From the NCBI GenBank assembly GCA_905182995.1, contig CAJJDP010000105.1:1-64000 (forward strand): a stretch of 64,000 nt of DNA. Direction: 5' to 3'. This document shows positions 13,899-25,115 of this stretch, in pieces. Made by a program: the position numbers and the translations under genes. The notes under the pieces are model-generated. The model did not search any database and had not been told where the DNA came from. It was given only the letters and a program-made list of their open reading frames with translations. The DNA comes from Paramecium octaurelia. Its lineage: Eukaryota; Ciliophora; Oligohymenophorea; Peniculida; Parameciidae. Positions within the stretch are counted from its first letter, which is position 1. Each line of letters opens with the position of its first letter.

Positions 13899-15316
13899 AT
13901 GATTAATTTACACTCAGATTCCAGACAAACTCTTTAGTAGTAGGACATAGAAGTTTATTAATTGATTGAGAAAGAAAAGAATTTACAATAAAATAGCATA
14001 AATTTGATTCCTAGCGAAAATTATACATCTAGAGCAGTGGCTGAGGCATTATCTTGTGTATTTAGCTCCAGATATGCTCCGGGTAATTTCTTAATTTATT
14101 TTGCATAGGACCTCAAGGAAGCAAATACGCCCCATAAGTTGAAAATTATGATGAAATAGAGAAACTCTGTTAAGAGAGGGCGTTAAAAGCATTTTAATTA
14201 GATCCTCAATAATGGGGTGTCAATGCTTAGATGGGGAGTGGATCTTCTGCTAATTTAGCGATATTTTTAGGTTTATTGGAACCAAAAGATAGAATAATGA
14301 GTATGGAATTTTAATAAGGTGGACATTTTTCTCATGGATATTAGATAGGAGAGAAGAAGTTATCAGCTATTAGTAAAATATTTGAAGTCCTATTTTACTA
14401 ACTTAATGAAGTAAGATGCATAATATCATTTTTATAGAAAACTTAAGAAATTGATTATGATAAAGTTGAATTATTAGCTAAGGCATACAAGCCAAAGTTA
14501 ATTGTTGCTGGTTGTTCAGCTTATAGTAAATTAATCGACTTTGGAAGATTCAGAACTATTTGTGATTAAGTTGGAGCCATTCTATTGGCTGATATTGCTC
14601 ATACAAGTGGTTTAATGTCAGCCGGAGTTATTCCCTCTCCATTTCCTTATGCAGATATTGTTATGACAACTACACATAAATCGTAATATACTTTTTTAAG
14701 TTAGCTTACGAGGACCAAGAGGCAGTTTAATTTATTATAAATTATAATACAAAAATAGAATAGATGAATCGGTTGCCCCAGGATTAGTAGCTGGAGCACA
14801 TTTCCATACAATTACTGGCATTGCTGTAGCATTGAAAGAGACTCAATCTCCAGCATATCTCCAACTCTAGAAAGATATTGTGGATAACAATAAACATTTT
14901 GCAGCTGAATTTTAAAGATTAGGATTTGATTTGATTGCAGGGGGAACTGAAAATCACTTAATATTGGTAGACTTAAGAAAGTTTAATGTTGATGCTGTTA
15001 AAATGGAATATATCCTCAGTTAAATCAATATCTAATGCAACAAACAGCTAGTTCCTTTTGATACAGTTCCTCAACCAAGAGCCTTAAGAGTTGGGTAATT
15101 ATCTTGATTAAACATAGATCAATTCCATTATCAGTTAGGTAGGCATCTAAAGAACATTTCACAAGAGTTGCTTAAATAATAAAAGAATCCGTTGAATTGG
15201 TTTAAACTGTTACTGTTGACATTAAGATATGGGCAGCTGAAAATTAGGATAAACTAATACCCCTAAAGTAAAAGGTTGTCGAATTGGCAAATGAATTACC
15301 AATTCCTTGGATGTGA
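13899..15316 (+). CDS. SHMT: Serine hydroxymethyltransferase-like PLP enzyme, 439 aa
   Basis: SHMT interconverts serine/glycine with tetrahydrofolate and uses PLP. ATG at 13899, TGA at 15314-15316; four introns (14083-14108, 14411-14437, 14683-14704, 15095-15117) leave exactly 440 codons. Recognisable motifs: [49 protein letters not shown] and the PLP-lysine loop TTTHKSLRGPRG. C-terminal [12 protein letters not shown] and LRVG are also typical. It is shorter than usual (about 440 against 470-480). The substrate-loop motif normally reading YPGxRYYGG is changed to a [10 protein letters not shown] segment, so it is a divergent member. Much of the gene (from 14295) recurs after an N at 15610, probably through an assembly fault. 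Confidence 0.85.
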
Positions 15317-15609
15317 ATTTTTAAATTAGTATCAATTAAATAATAAATATTTACAATTTTATTTGCAAATATGGAAAATTATATGATCTTTCCTTTAAAT
15401 TATACTTATAGAAATATTTATTTCCCTTATTTATTCCAACAATAAAAAGATGATTTTTTTTAGACTGCAATTACAAGTATAAAGTTATGCTGTTGGACTT
15501 TTATAATTATTTATAAAAAAATGCTTAGTTTATTTTACAACAATTTTGAAATATTTAAAAAAATTGAGAATTCGAATAAATTAATAATTTTCTATTTCTT
15601 ATAATGTAA
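14295..15609 (+). repeat. First copy of a 1315-bp exact duplication
   Basis: Comparing bases, 14295-15609 matches 15611-16925 at a constant offset of 1316. The copy begins inside an SHMT-like exon and ends in the downstream flank, at TTTCTTATAATGTAA. Both ends fall in the middle of features, as expected for overlapping contig ends rather than a biological duplication. Confidence 0.9.
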
Positions 15610-15610
15610 N
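15610..15610. other. Single N, probable contig junction
   Basis: The only ambiguous base noticed in the window. It separates the two identical 1315-bp copies, which suggests two contigs were joined with a minimal gap without merging their overlap. Confidence 0.85.
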
Positions 15611-16632
15611 TAATGAGTATGGAATTTTAATAAGGTGGACATTTTTCTCATGGATATTAGATAGGAGAGAAGAAGTTATCAGCTATTAGTAAAATATTTG
15701 AAGTCCTATTTTACTAACTTAATGAAGTAAGATGCATAATATCATTTTTATAGAAAACTTAAGAAATTGATTATGATAAAGTTGAATTATTAGCTAAGGC
15801 ATACAAGCCAAAGTTAATTGTTGCTGGTTGTTCAGCTTATAGTAAATTAATCGACTTTGGAAGATTCAGAACTATTTGTGATTAAGTTGGAGCCATTCTA
15901 TTGGCTGATATTGCTCATACAAGTGGTTTAATGTCAGCCGGAGTTATTCCCTCTCCATTTCCTTATGCAGATATTGTTATGACAACTACACATAAATCGT
16001 AATATACTTTTTTAAGTTAGCTTACGAGGACCAAGAGGCAGTTTAATTTATTATAAATTATAATACAAAAATAGAATAGATGAATCGGTTGCCCCAGGAT
16101 TAGTAGCTGGAGCACATTTCCATACAATTACTGGCATTGCTGTAGCATTGAAAGAGACTCAATCTCCAGCATATCTCCAACTCTAGAAAGATATTGTGGA
16201 TAACAATAAACATTTTGCAGCTGAATTTTAAAGATTAGGATTTGATTTGATTGCAGGGGGAACTGAAAATCACTTAATATTGGTAGACTTAAGAAAGTTT
16301 AATGTTGATGCTGTTAAAATGGAATATATCCTCAGTTAAATCAATATCTAATGCAACAAACAGCTAGTTCCTTTTGATACAGTTCCTCAACCAAGAGCCT
16401 TAAGAGTTGGGTAATTATCTTGATTAAACATAGATCAATTCCATTATCAGTTAGGTAGGCATCTAAAGAACATTTCACAAGAGTTGCTTAAATAATAAAA
16501 GAATCCGTTGAATTGGTTTAAACTGTTACTGTTGACATTAAGATATGGGCAGCTGAAAATTAGGATAAACTAATACCCCTAAAGTAAAAGGTTGTCGAAT
16601 TGGCAAATGAATTACCAATTCCTTGGATGTGA
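15611..16632 (+). pseudogene. Truncated duplicate of the SHMT-like gene, likely assembly artefact
   Basis: It lacks the first 396 bp of the gene at 13899 and starts inside an exon just before MSMEFQQGG. It then repeats the rest, including the second, third and fourth introns and the TGA (16630-16632), without a visible difference. There is no start codon of its own and no divergence, so it should not be counted as a second gene. Confidence 0.8.
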
Positions 16633-16925
16633 ATTTTTAAATTAGTATCAATTAAATAATAAATATTTACAATTTTATTTGCAAATATGGAAAATTATAT
16701 GATCTTTCCTTTAAATTATACTTATAGAAATATTTATTTCCCTTATTTATTCCAACAATAAAAAGATGATTTTTTTTAGACTGCAATTACAAGTATAAAG
16801 TTATGCTGTTGGACTTTTATAATTATTTATAAAAAAATGCTTAGTTTATTTTACAACAATTTTGAAATATTTAAAAAAATTGAGAATTCGAATAAATTAA
16901 TAATTTTCTATTTCTTATAATGTAA
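15611..16925 (+). repeat. Second copy of the 1315-bp exact duplication
   Basis: Identical to 14295-15609 as far as I can compare. After 16925 the sequence continues uniquely into the end of the paraoxonase-like gene. The true locus most likely has one copy, followed directly by ATTCTATAATAAATCACT. Confidence 0.9.
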
Positions 16926-16939
16926 TATTCTATAATAAA
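16633..16939. other. Intergenic, convergent gene ends
   Basis: The 3' flank of the SHMT-like copy up to the TGA of the minus-strand paraoxonase-like gene. The first 293 bp are the repeat of 15317-15609. No gene or structured RNA seen. Confidence 0.5.
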
Positions 16940-18121
16940 TCACTATTTCTTGCATATGACGACTGTGATATCACACCAACTTCCAACAAATAAATTATCA
17001 CCACTAATAACTGCTCCTGATAATCCTTTGGATAATTATGTATTTTAAGCCAGAATACTTAATTTATTTGATGATAAGTCATATTCTCCTACTGTTCCAT
17101 AATAATCATATTTAGATTATCTATCCAATCTAGTTAATCCTTTCAAGAACCCATCTAAAGAAAAATAATTACTCATCTTTGGTATAAGTCCAAGAATCAA
17201 AGAGTTTCTCTCAGAATCATATTCTAAGTTATCTATTGAATTCTAGACATCAATGTATCTTTTGAATATTAATCCTTGATTTGTAAGTTCATATTCATTC
17301 AATTATCTGCCTATGCTGTCGGCAGCCCAAACTAAGTTTTTTTAATTCCAAGTGATCCCATTTAAAACTACTCCTGTAAGAGAAGAATCAAGCAACTATT
17401 GGCATGTTGGTTAAACTATAGTGGCATCCTTTTGAAATCTGCAATCAATTATATATGAAGTTTTTTATTGAGTTATCCAAATAAATAAAGTCTTAATAAA
17501 ATGAGAAGGGGTCATTACAGATCTTCCTTCCTTAGGATCTGCATAAGGCAAATACTTCGTAACTAAAAATCTATTGTCTTCAATGACTATTAGATCGTTC
17601 AAAACTCCATTATAGTTTTCATCCATAATTATAGAATGTTGATATTCCAAATTAAGATGCTCATCCTTGATCTTGAAGACTTCTATTCTTTCTCCACCAT
17701 GTTAATATGCATGATTTACAGTGTAGATGTATTCCCCATCTTCTTGTTTTCTAATATACAGTCCATGCACATAGAGTGAAATGTCGTTTGGAAAATTCTA
17801 AATTCCTAATTTCACTACTTTTGGTTTCTCATCTTGAGTATTAACGATTGCATAAAGTCCTAGCTACTCTAAAGTGGGTGTTCCATGCGACCATAACTTA
17901 TGGAAGTCTCCAGATCCCACAATTATTGTTGTCTAGTTGTATTTTTGCAAATCCTCTGGACCAACAATGTCTGTATTCAAGTATTCACAATTCGAATATG
18001 TATTGACAAAGGGGACACTCTTGAAGAAATCGAAGAATCCAATCACAACTTTTATTAAGAAAGCCAAAATGGCTCCAATGATGAGTACTTTAATTTTCAT
18101 AGAATAATTGGAAAGAGTCAA
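16940..18121 (-). CDS. Paraoxonase/arylesterase-like protein, 393 aa
   Basis: Member of the paraoxonase (six-bladed calcium-dependent lactonase/arylesterase) family. The frame is open without intron from ATG at 18121 to TGA at 16940-16942. An N-terminal hydrophobic segment at about residues 8-30 (IKVLIIGAILAFLIKVVIGF) is a signal anchor, as in animal paraoxonases. Family traits: IVGPEDLQKY near residue 55, LYVHGLYI, YTVNHAYQHGG with the expected His, DENYNGVLNDL with paired Asn/Asp, GVVLNGITW and the end LFVGSWCDITVVICKK. Cys at about 45 and near the C-terminus could form the family disulfide. A second ATG at codon 8 is a possible start. Substrate unknown; location probably secretory pathway or cell surface. 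Confidence 0.85.
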
Positions 18122-18585
18122 ATTAATTTATTGTATTTAAATTGATTACGATGACTTCATTGCTTCTAATTGATGATAAATTTTTATCTGGGAATCTGAA
18201 TTCAAAACTGAATGGAATTTAAGAAAACACTTATTAATATTTATCCTTAAAATTTATAAGAATTCTTTAAATTTGTATTCAAGCTTCTATTGATTTAGAA
18301 GATATCAATTTTAGCATTATGTATAAATTGCTACTTAAATAAATATTATCCAAGATATAAATTTATGTTAATATGGATAAACGTATCGAATGTAGGATGC
18401 TTCATTAATTGGTGATAATGATGATTTATGTTCAAATAACTTTATCATATATGAATAATAGACAATTTCCTTTTCAACAGCATCGATAAGAGATGATCAA
18501 TTTAATATTAAATTAATAATTGAAAACTGATAATAAATTAATATTTGAAAATTGATAATAAATTAATATTCTTAAATCATAGTAA
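18122..18585. other. Intergenic, 464 bp
   Basis: It lies between the start of the paraoxonase-like gene and the end of the next minus-strand gene. Apart from a short tandem repeat (18520-18569) nothing stands out. Confidence 0.45.
18520..18569 (+). repeat. 25-bp direct repeat, two units
   Basis: Two adjacent 25-bp units (18520-18544 and 18545-18569) starting TTGAAAA and ending AATTAATAT, identical except one C/T. Located just downstream of a minus-strand stop codon. Confidence 0.7.
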
Positions 18586-20347
18586 TCAATATAATTTTTA
18601 GAATGTGCAAACAAATTTTAAAGTATGTTCATTCTATTATATTATAAAATGATTGAGTGTACAAAATTAAGACATCAAAATTTAAATTGTGCTTACATCA
18701 AAAAGAAGAAGTTTTGGTAATTCATAAAAAGATTATAAAAAGCATAATCTATTGATACAAGCCTCAAACAGGCACTTTTGATTAAATTACCTTTTATTTG
18801 AACTAGCCCAATTTGCTGCCAATATTGAATACGAAGATGCAACTTTGCTTGGTTGTTTTAAACAAAAGATTAAGTTCATTTCTATCATTTCATTGTTTGG
18901 TGATAAAAAATCTATTTGTAAATTAGGTAAATAGTTTTCAGTAAAATGAGTGAATTTACAACAACATAAAATTATAGATATAAATATCTATGGATTACAT
19001 TTGAATGCTATTTCACAAGATATTTTAATTTTGTTTTTGAATATGGATTATAATTATGCAATTAAATCTTGATTATTAATTCTGGATTTGACATCATACT
19101 TGTATTCTTGAGTCAAAAAGGATAAGTTAAATAAAGTCATTTGCAAATATGCATAGGTAAGGAGCCTTTTATCTAAGTTATCTATTTGTTTTTTTGTTGA
19201 TTGGGATTTGTTTATATTCGGTTGAAAAGCAGAACAATAAAATTGATCTTTGATTAATTGTGAGACATTTTTAGATAATTCTTATAAAAATATAATAAGC
19301 ATGTCTTGGCTTTTTTGATCTGGAATTTGTATCTTGTCCAAAATAAGTAAGCATTAAACTTCATTATTCAAAATACATTTTGTCAATTTAACCTTATAAA
19401 AGATTTTGTTAATTTGATCAATAAAGTACTTCTGTTTATCTTATTTTTCCAGAAAATTTGTTTTCTTTTCCATCAGCATATTTCGTACATATTGCTCTAA
19501 ATTATTTGCTTGATCACAAGATTGATGTTAATAAGTTGAATTTGCGAAAATTAACTATAAATAGAGTAAATATTGTTTTACATTTCTCAAAAACTATCTT
19601 AAATCATAACATCCATTAATACCATGGGTTTATTAGGATCTGATACTTTGTTTGACTAATCTTATCTAATCTTACTTCTAATCATAACGAATCAAAATTA
19701 TAGTATTTGAAATAGCCTTCCGAATAATCCATTCCCACTATTCTTATTAGAATGAATAAAAAAATTCTTCCTTTTTTTTCCTTTCATAATTGTACTTTAC
19801 TGCCACCATACAAATCATCATAAAGAAGAAACTTAGTATATGTGCAATACTGTATATCTCATCAAAAGGTAGCAAGAGAACATGAATGGTTGTAGTGATT
19901 AAAAGAACAGATGTTGATACCATCATATCAGTGCCTTGCAAATATAAACAAAAGTGCATAAAACAAGTTTAATACCCATAACTCCAATTAAATAAGTCAT
20001 TAGTTTTGTTTGAGCTATCCATTATTTTATTAACTTCAACTATGAATAAGACATAGAACTAGTAGAATGATATCACATAATTTATGAGATATGGCTTATG
20101 AGTTATCAATTTTTGCAATCCAACAATTAAGAAACAACTGAATCCAGCCAATATGGAATAGTAGACACTCTACGCCAATATAAATTAAACCATGTTTAAA
20201 ATAGCAAATGTCTACGATATATTTACTTCATACCAATGCATATACAGTGAAGTTAAGATGCTCTTTTATGATTTTAGGAGAATTTTACTGAAGGTATTTG
20301 TCGGATTGATCTTTGTATAAGAAATTTAGAGTGTATTTATTCAACAT
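18586..20347 (-). CDS. Multi-TM protein with long cytosolic tail, 579 aa
   Basis: ATG at 20347 (MLNKYTLNFLYK), TGA at 18586-18588; one 22-nt intron (20212-20233, GTATGA..CGTAG) gives 580 codons. About five to six TM segments fill residues 40-215 (for example LAGFSCFLIVGLQKL, MMVSTSVLLITTTIHVLLL, ILSFFFMMICMVAV). A basic loop YNYERKKKEEFF follows, then about 360 residues of polar sequence with heptad-like character. The layout resembles ciliate sensor-kinase-type membrane proteins, but I see no H-, N- or G-box, so no kinase is claimed. Divergent from the coiled-coil gene starting at 20525, with 177 bp between. Confidence 0.7.
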
Positions 20348-20524
20348 ATTTTTGAAATTAAAATAAGGATTTAAAACAGTGTTGCTCAAACAACTTAAAT
20401 ACTTTAGAGTACATTTAATACTTATTTGGTTTCAATATGTTTTAGTATATTTGTTATAAATAAAAAAATAATTAATGATCATTATTAATAACAGAAACCA
20501 AATTTAATGATTATGTAAAGGCCA

Positions 20525-21512
20525 ATGAGTTTACTTGAGTATGCTCTATCTGAATCTAACTTGAGTATGAATATTAAAAAAAGGAATTTAACTATTGAAA
20601 CTTAATCTATATAGACAAGTCCCAATTTATTTTAAAATAATCAAGCAGATTTGGAACTATTGGTAGATATGCACTCTTAAAATAAACAATGGGTCAGTAT
20701 GGAATTGTTTCGATTGATAATTCAAAAAATAGAGGAAAAATTAAGTGAAATAGACGAAAGATTAGACAATAGAGAAGGATTTCAAAATATAACATAAAAA
20801 TATAGTTTATAAAAGAAGATGTCTAAGAGTTATTAACAAGGAGACTTTAGCTAAATGGATTAGAGTCAAGATGAATTAGAATCCAAATTACAAATTAGTT
20901 AAACCAAAAAACTTAATATCTCTTAGCTTAAGAAATCAGAAATTAGAGAAATAAGAAATGATGAACCATTGATAGGAAGATAAAACTTATTGGAAAAGAA
21001 ACTAGTTTAATTGGAGGAGAAACAAACCAAAATTTAAAAAGAAATGAGCAATTTCACTCTGGATATAGAATCGAAAATATAAGTAATCATTAAATTATTC
21101 TACGTTTATAGTAATGTATTAAGTAAATTGATTGGAGTTTGGAAAAATTTAATAAATTTTCTTCAGAATTATTGGATAAGGTCAAAGATGTTACTGATAA
21201 CCACACAGAGATATTTTAGCATTTGTAAAAAAACAAGGAAGACATAAAGTAAACATAACAATTATTAGATTTAGTTATGTCAGAATAAGTGTGGAGCATT
21301 TTAATTAAAATACTTTAACCTAACTTGAACAAATATCGGCTTCTATTGTGAATCTAAATAATTTTGCAGAAAAGCATGATAATGAATTGAGTTTTTATAA
21401 GGAGATAATTTAAATAACAGAAAGTGATATTCTGAAAATAATCTAATTCGAAAAGGACATACTAAAGATTGTATATACACGCTAAGAATAAAATGAGAAA
21501 TAAGGAAAATGA
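20525..21512 (+). CDS. Coiled-coil protein, 311 aa
   Basis: ATG at 20525 (MSLLEYALSESN), TGA at 21510-21512. Two introns are inferred: 21083-21111 (29 nt) and 21274-21296 (23 nt, atypical GTTATG donor and GGAG acceptor). Together they give 312 codons; without the second one a 1-nt frame shift would be needed. The protein is almost entirely charged/Gln-rich with heptads (residues 65-115, 140-190 and onward) and no enzyme motif. The TGA overlaps an ATG (21509-21511) that is open into the next gene, so a fusion with the RING protein through an unrecognised intron is possible. Confidence 0.6.
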
Positions 21513-21649
21513 CTAAAATATTATTTAATTATAGACAATCAAATTAAATTGATTATCAACTCATTGATATCTAGAACAATGGTGTGATCTCTTTGAATAA
21601 TAATAATAGTAAGAGTGCATTATTAATTTCTATATTAAATTAATCCATA

Positions 21650-23555
21650 ATGAATTCAGAATTATTCGCTTGTTAATTTTGTAAAGAATATTTCTCCATT
21701 CAAAGAGAGCCTTTTCTTTTACCTGATTGTGGTCATAGTGTATGTGCAGAATGTCTAACTGCTAAACTAAAAAATGGAAATTAATTTGTCTGCAAAGAAG
21801 ATGGGTATTAAATTTGAATTATTATCAAAGTGTGCAAGTAACTAGAAATTAAATGAATGAGTTCCCAAAAAACTTTGCTTTGCTTTAGATAATCAAAAAT
21901 AGACCAACCAATAGAAAAATTGTAATGAACAATTCTCCAAAATAATTAGAAAATGAATAGGATTCTGATAGATGCAAGAAACATGGAGAAAAAATGGATG
22001 TTGTTTGTGTTGATCATCGTGTTAGGATTTGTGCAAAATGTGCATTATTTGGAGATCATGCAGATCATAAAGTAGTTAATTTAGAAGATGCGTTAAAAAA
22101 AATAATTAGAAGAATTGATGAATTGAAGGATATGTCAGAAAGACTCGATGTAGCTACAAATGAAACCTTTGAAATGTCCCAATATTTTAATAAAATCGAA
22201 TTGCATTTTTAATCCAATTTAGACATATAGATTAAGCAAGTCAATTCCTTTTTTGATGAATTATCACAAATATTAGATAACAAAAGAAATAAAATTATAG
22301 CGGAATGCAAGGATAAGATCATTCATTCTCAGGAACTTTATAATAAGTATATAACCGAGGCATTTATTGATGTTCAAAGAAAAGTTGAGTTATGGAGAAT
22401 GACGAGTAAAGATAGAATTCATTACTATGAGGAACAATAGAAGGCTAATTCTATTCCCTTTGAATTGATATCTATTTCCTCAACTAACGAATTGATGCTC
22501 ATCGGTGCATAATATTTAAAAGAATTAGAATCCACAAAACAATAAATACTACTTAAGATAGACGAACCATCTTATAGAGAAATTCATCTGGAACTAAAAA
22601 GCGATTTAGAGTAATTCATAAACACTCATTTGATTGTGTATCAGAAGGACCCTTAATTCAAATTAGAAAACTCATTATCAAGACTTGAATCAATTACTGA
22701 GTGTTCTCTCCTTAAAGATATTAATAGTTCTATTATTTAAGATCCTTTGAACTAAAATTAAATGGAATAATGGATCAAACAATATTAAGAGAATCAATAG
22801 TAAAAATAATTAAATCAATAATATATATTTTAATAATAGTAATAGTAACAATAATAGTAATAATTTCTATATGCATAGTAGTAATTATAATAACAATAAC
22901 AACCATAAAATTAACCTTTCTAATAACAATTATCCTACTCAAATCATTAACGAACTGATCAACCTTTGACATCTTAAGAATTGGATGATTAATACTTAAA
23001 TAACTTAAAGAAATCCCCTTCAGCAACTACTTTAGCAACTAGAAGAACTGTGTCTCCTTCGCCAATTAGAAGATCGATGAAATAAAAAAAAATCAATGAG
23101 AAATTCTAACCTTTAATAGTGAAGTTAAAGGGAGACGGTTTAGATCAGTGTGATTTTAGTCAAGCAGAATTAGGCGATGAAGGATTACTATCTTTGATAA
23201 CAATTATTAAAAAGACAAAAAACCTTAGGGTGTTAAAGTTGGCTAAGAATAAGATATAAGACGCAGCAGCGTAACAATTACTGACTGAATTGATAGAGAA
23301 ACAAAATGAGAATGATCAGGAAAACAACTAAATATAAACTATAAATTTATCGAGTAACATGCTAACTGATAAAGTTATAGATACTATTCTTGATTTATGT
23401 AAAATGATATAACAATTATAGGTAAAAAATACTCTAAAACAATGCAGCATTAATCTTTGAATCAGATCTATTTAAATTAAAACATCATAAACTTATCAAG
23501 AGTAAAGAGAAAAGTAGATGAGATAAAGAAATATGGATTGATAATAGCCATTTGA
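21650..23555 (+). CDS. RING / B-box / coiled-coil / polyQ / LRR protein, 617 aa
   Basis: Probable E3 ubiquitin ligase with TRIM-like order. RING at residues 8-52 (C-x2-C, then CGHSVCAEC and CKED). B-box at about 110-145 (CKKHGEKMDVVCVDH, CAKC, GDHADH). Coiled coil at 150-260, a Gln/Asn-rich tract (about 22770-22960) written largely as TAA/TAG/CAA, and C-terminal leucine-rich repeats (NLRVLKLAKNKIQD, TINLSSNMLTD). Introns 21805-21830 and 23422-23447 give exactly 618 codons. The first restores the frame from the RING to the EFPKNFALL segment typical of RING proteins. The start could be 21509, in the same frame with no stop between. The LRR end is unusual for a RING/B-box protein; substrate unknown. 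Confidence 0.75.
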
Positions 23556-23626
23556 CTTAGTTTTAATTTGATAATCTATTATATTTATATATTATTGTTA
23601 AAGAGTAATTTGAATTATTATCATTA

Positions 23627-25046
23627 TCATCTTTTTTTAGTTTTTGTTTACTATTAAATTGTTGATCTGAGTTTCGTGATTTTCACTTTGTCATCAACTT
23701 TCTATTCTTGCAGTTTTTTGATTTCTTCCATTTGAATATATTTATCCTATTCAAATTGTTGATATATTTCTCTTAGCAAATTTTCAAACACAAGAAACAT
23801 CTTCTCCTGTTTCTTTATAAGCTATTTTTTTAACTATTAATTTTCTTATTTTAACTTTTGAATCCATTAAAGCACAATTTGTTCAATTTACTAAGTTCTT
23901 GTTTTCCAATGCAATAATCCTTGTTTCATAACATGCAATCTCTTCTCATACACAGATTTAATCGATGGGGCATAACTAATGGAAAATTATTTGTTTTAAT
24001 AGGATTCTAACTAATTTTCTAAGTTATCAATTTTAGTTTCCTAAATATTGAAAAAATAGATACCAAAATCATTTTCTCGTCGATTAAGTCTTGATACATC
24101 TTGGATAGATTAGTTTACTAGGAGATTCTATTGACCTTCTTATCAATTTATTCGGTTAGCAATTCGGAACTCAGAGCTTGACACATGAATTACATCTCTT
24201 TGAATGCTTTTTCATACAGTTTTTAGAATTCGTCTTTGGCTTTGGTATGGATATTATTGATTTAATTCTGTAGAAGTTCTTTTTCAGATTACTCTTTGGA
24301 TAATCGTTATGTGAACAAGTCTAACTCACCTTTAGTCATATGCAAGTCGGATTCCAATGACAAGATATATTATTTGATATCCTGGGTTAGATCTGTAGCT
24401 TAAACAAATTCCTCGTGTTGTTATTTTAAATCTTAGATACTTTGTTGTAATTGTGATTATTTCAAATTATATTCTTCTGTTAATGTGGTTAATTATTATC
24501 TTAAGAATCTTTCCTATTTTGATTTTAATTCCAATTCAATCTTCAAATAGACATTCTCTCTCTCGAGGAAGCTAGCTTGATCTTAACCTTGAGTTGGATC
24601 TAGAATAAAAATCAAATATTACAAATTTATTTCAGAGCTTCCAGTTTATTTTATAAGAAACTTATTTGTTAAGGTAATATATCATCTTTAGTGCCCGATT
24701 GTGATATCTAGTATTGCTGTTCTTCTTTGGCACTTTAGCCTGAATATTAGTAATCATTATTAATATTATTATTATTATTCTTATGTTTAGAACTAGTTAT
24801 GAAATTGAGTTCCTGGACATCTTATAAATTATTTTTAGACTCTGTAGTTTTCTTTTCCCTTCCGAATGTGTTATGTTCATTATTTCTACCTGATTGTTCA
24901 GATTACGGAGTTTTTAGGTTCTCTTGATCATAGATGTCTATTCCTAGGTTATTTCTAATTTTGGATAATTTCTAAGTGATTTGTTCTATAAATTAGGAAT
25001 CATCGGCATAGATCATCTAGTCGTCGGCCTCAAATTAACTACTCAT
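23627..25046 (-). CDS. Coiled-coil protein, 457 aa
   Basis: ATG at 25046 (MSSQFEADDQM), TGA at 23627-23629; two 23-nt introns (24600-24622 and 24041-24063) give 458 codons. Residues 1-140 are acidic, low-complexity and Asn/Gln-rich. From about 150 to the end the sequence is heptad-rich (for example LELKSKQERFLRQQL, LHMTKGELDLFTQRL, FLVFENLLREIYQQFEQ). Long ciliate proteins of this type are often basal-body, axonemal or cytoskeletal, but there is no specific signature. Converges on the RING gene with 71 bp between stops. Confidence 0.65.
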
Positions 25047-25115
25047 CTGTTAATATTATAATTATATAATTATAAATTCTGGTTTTTTCTTTTGTGTACA
25101 TAATATTATGATTGC

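Noticed and set aside
21800..21880. Apparent frameshifts in the RING gene, suggesting a pseudogene
   Set aside because: A single 26-nt intron (21805-21830) restores one frame through EFPKNFALL and gives an exact codon count.
22775..23026. Minus-strand hydrophobic ORF rich in I, T and V
   Set aside because: Antisense of the Gln tract (TAA/TAG repeats) of the RING/B-box gene.
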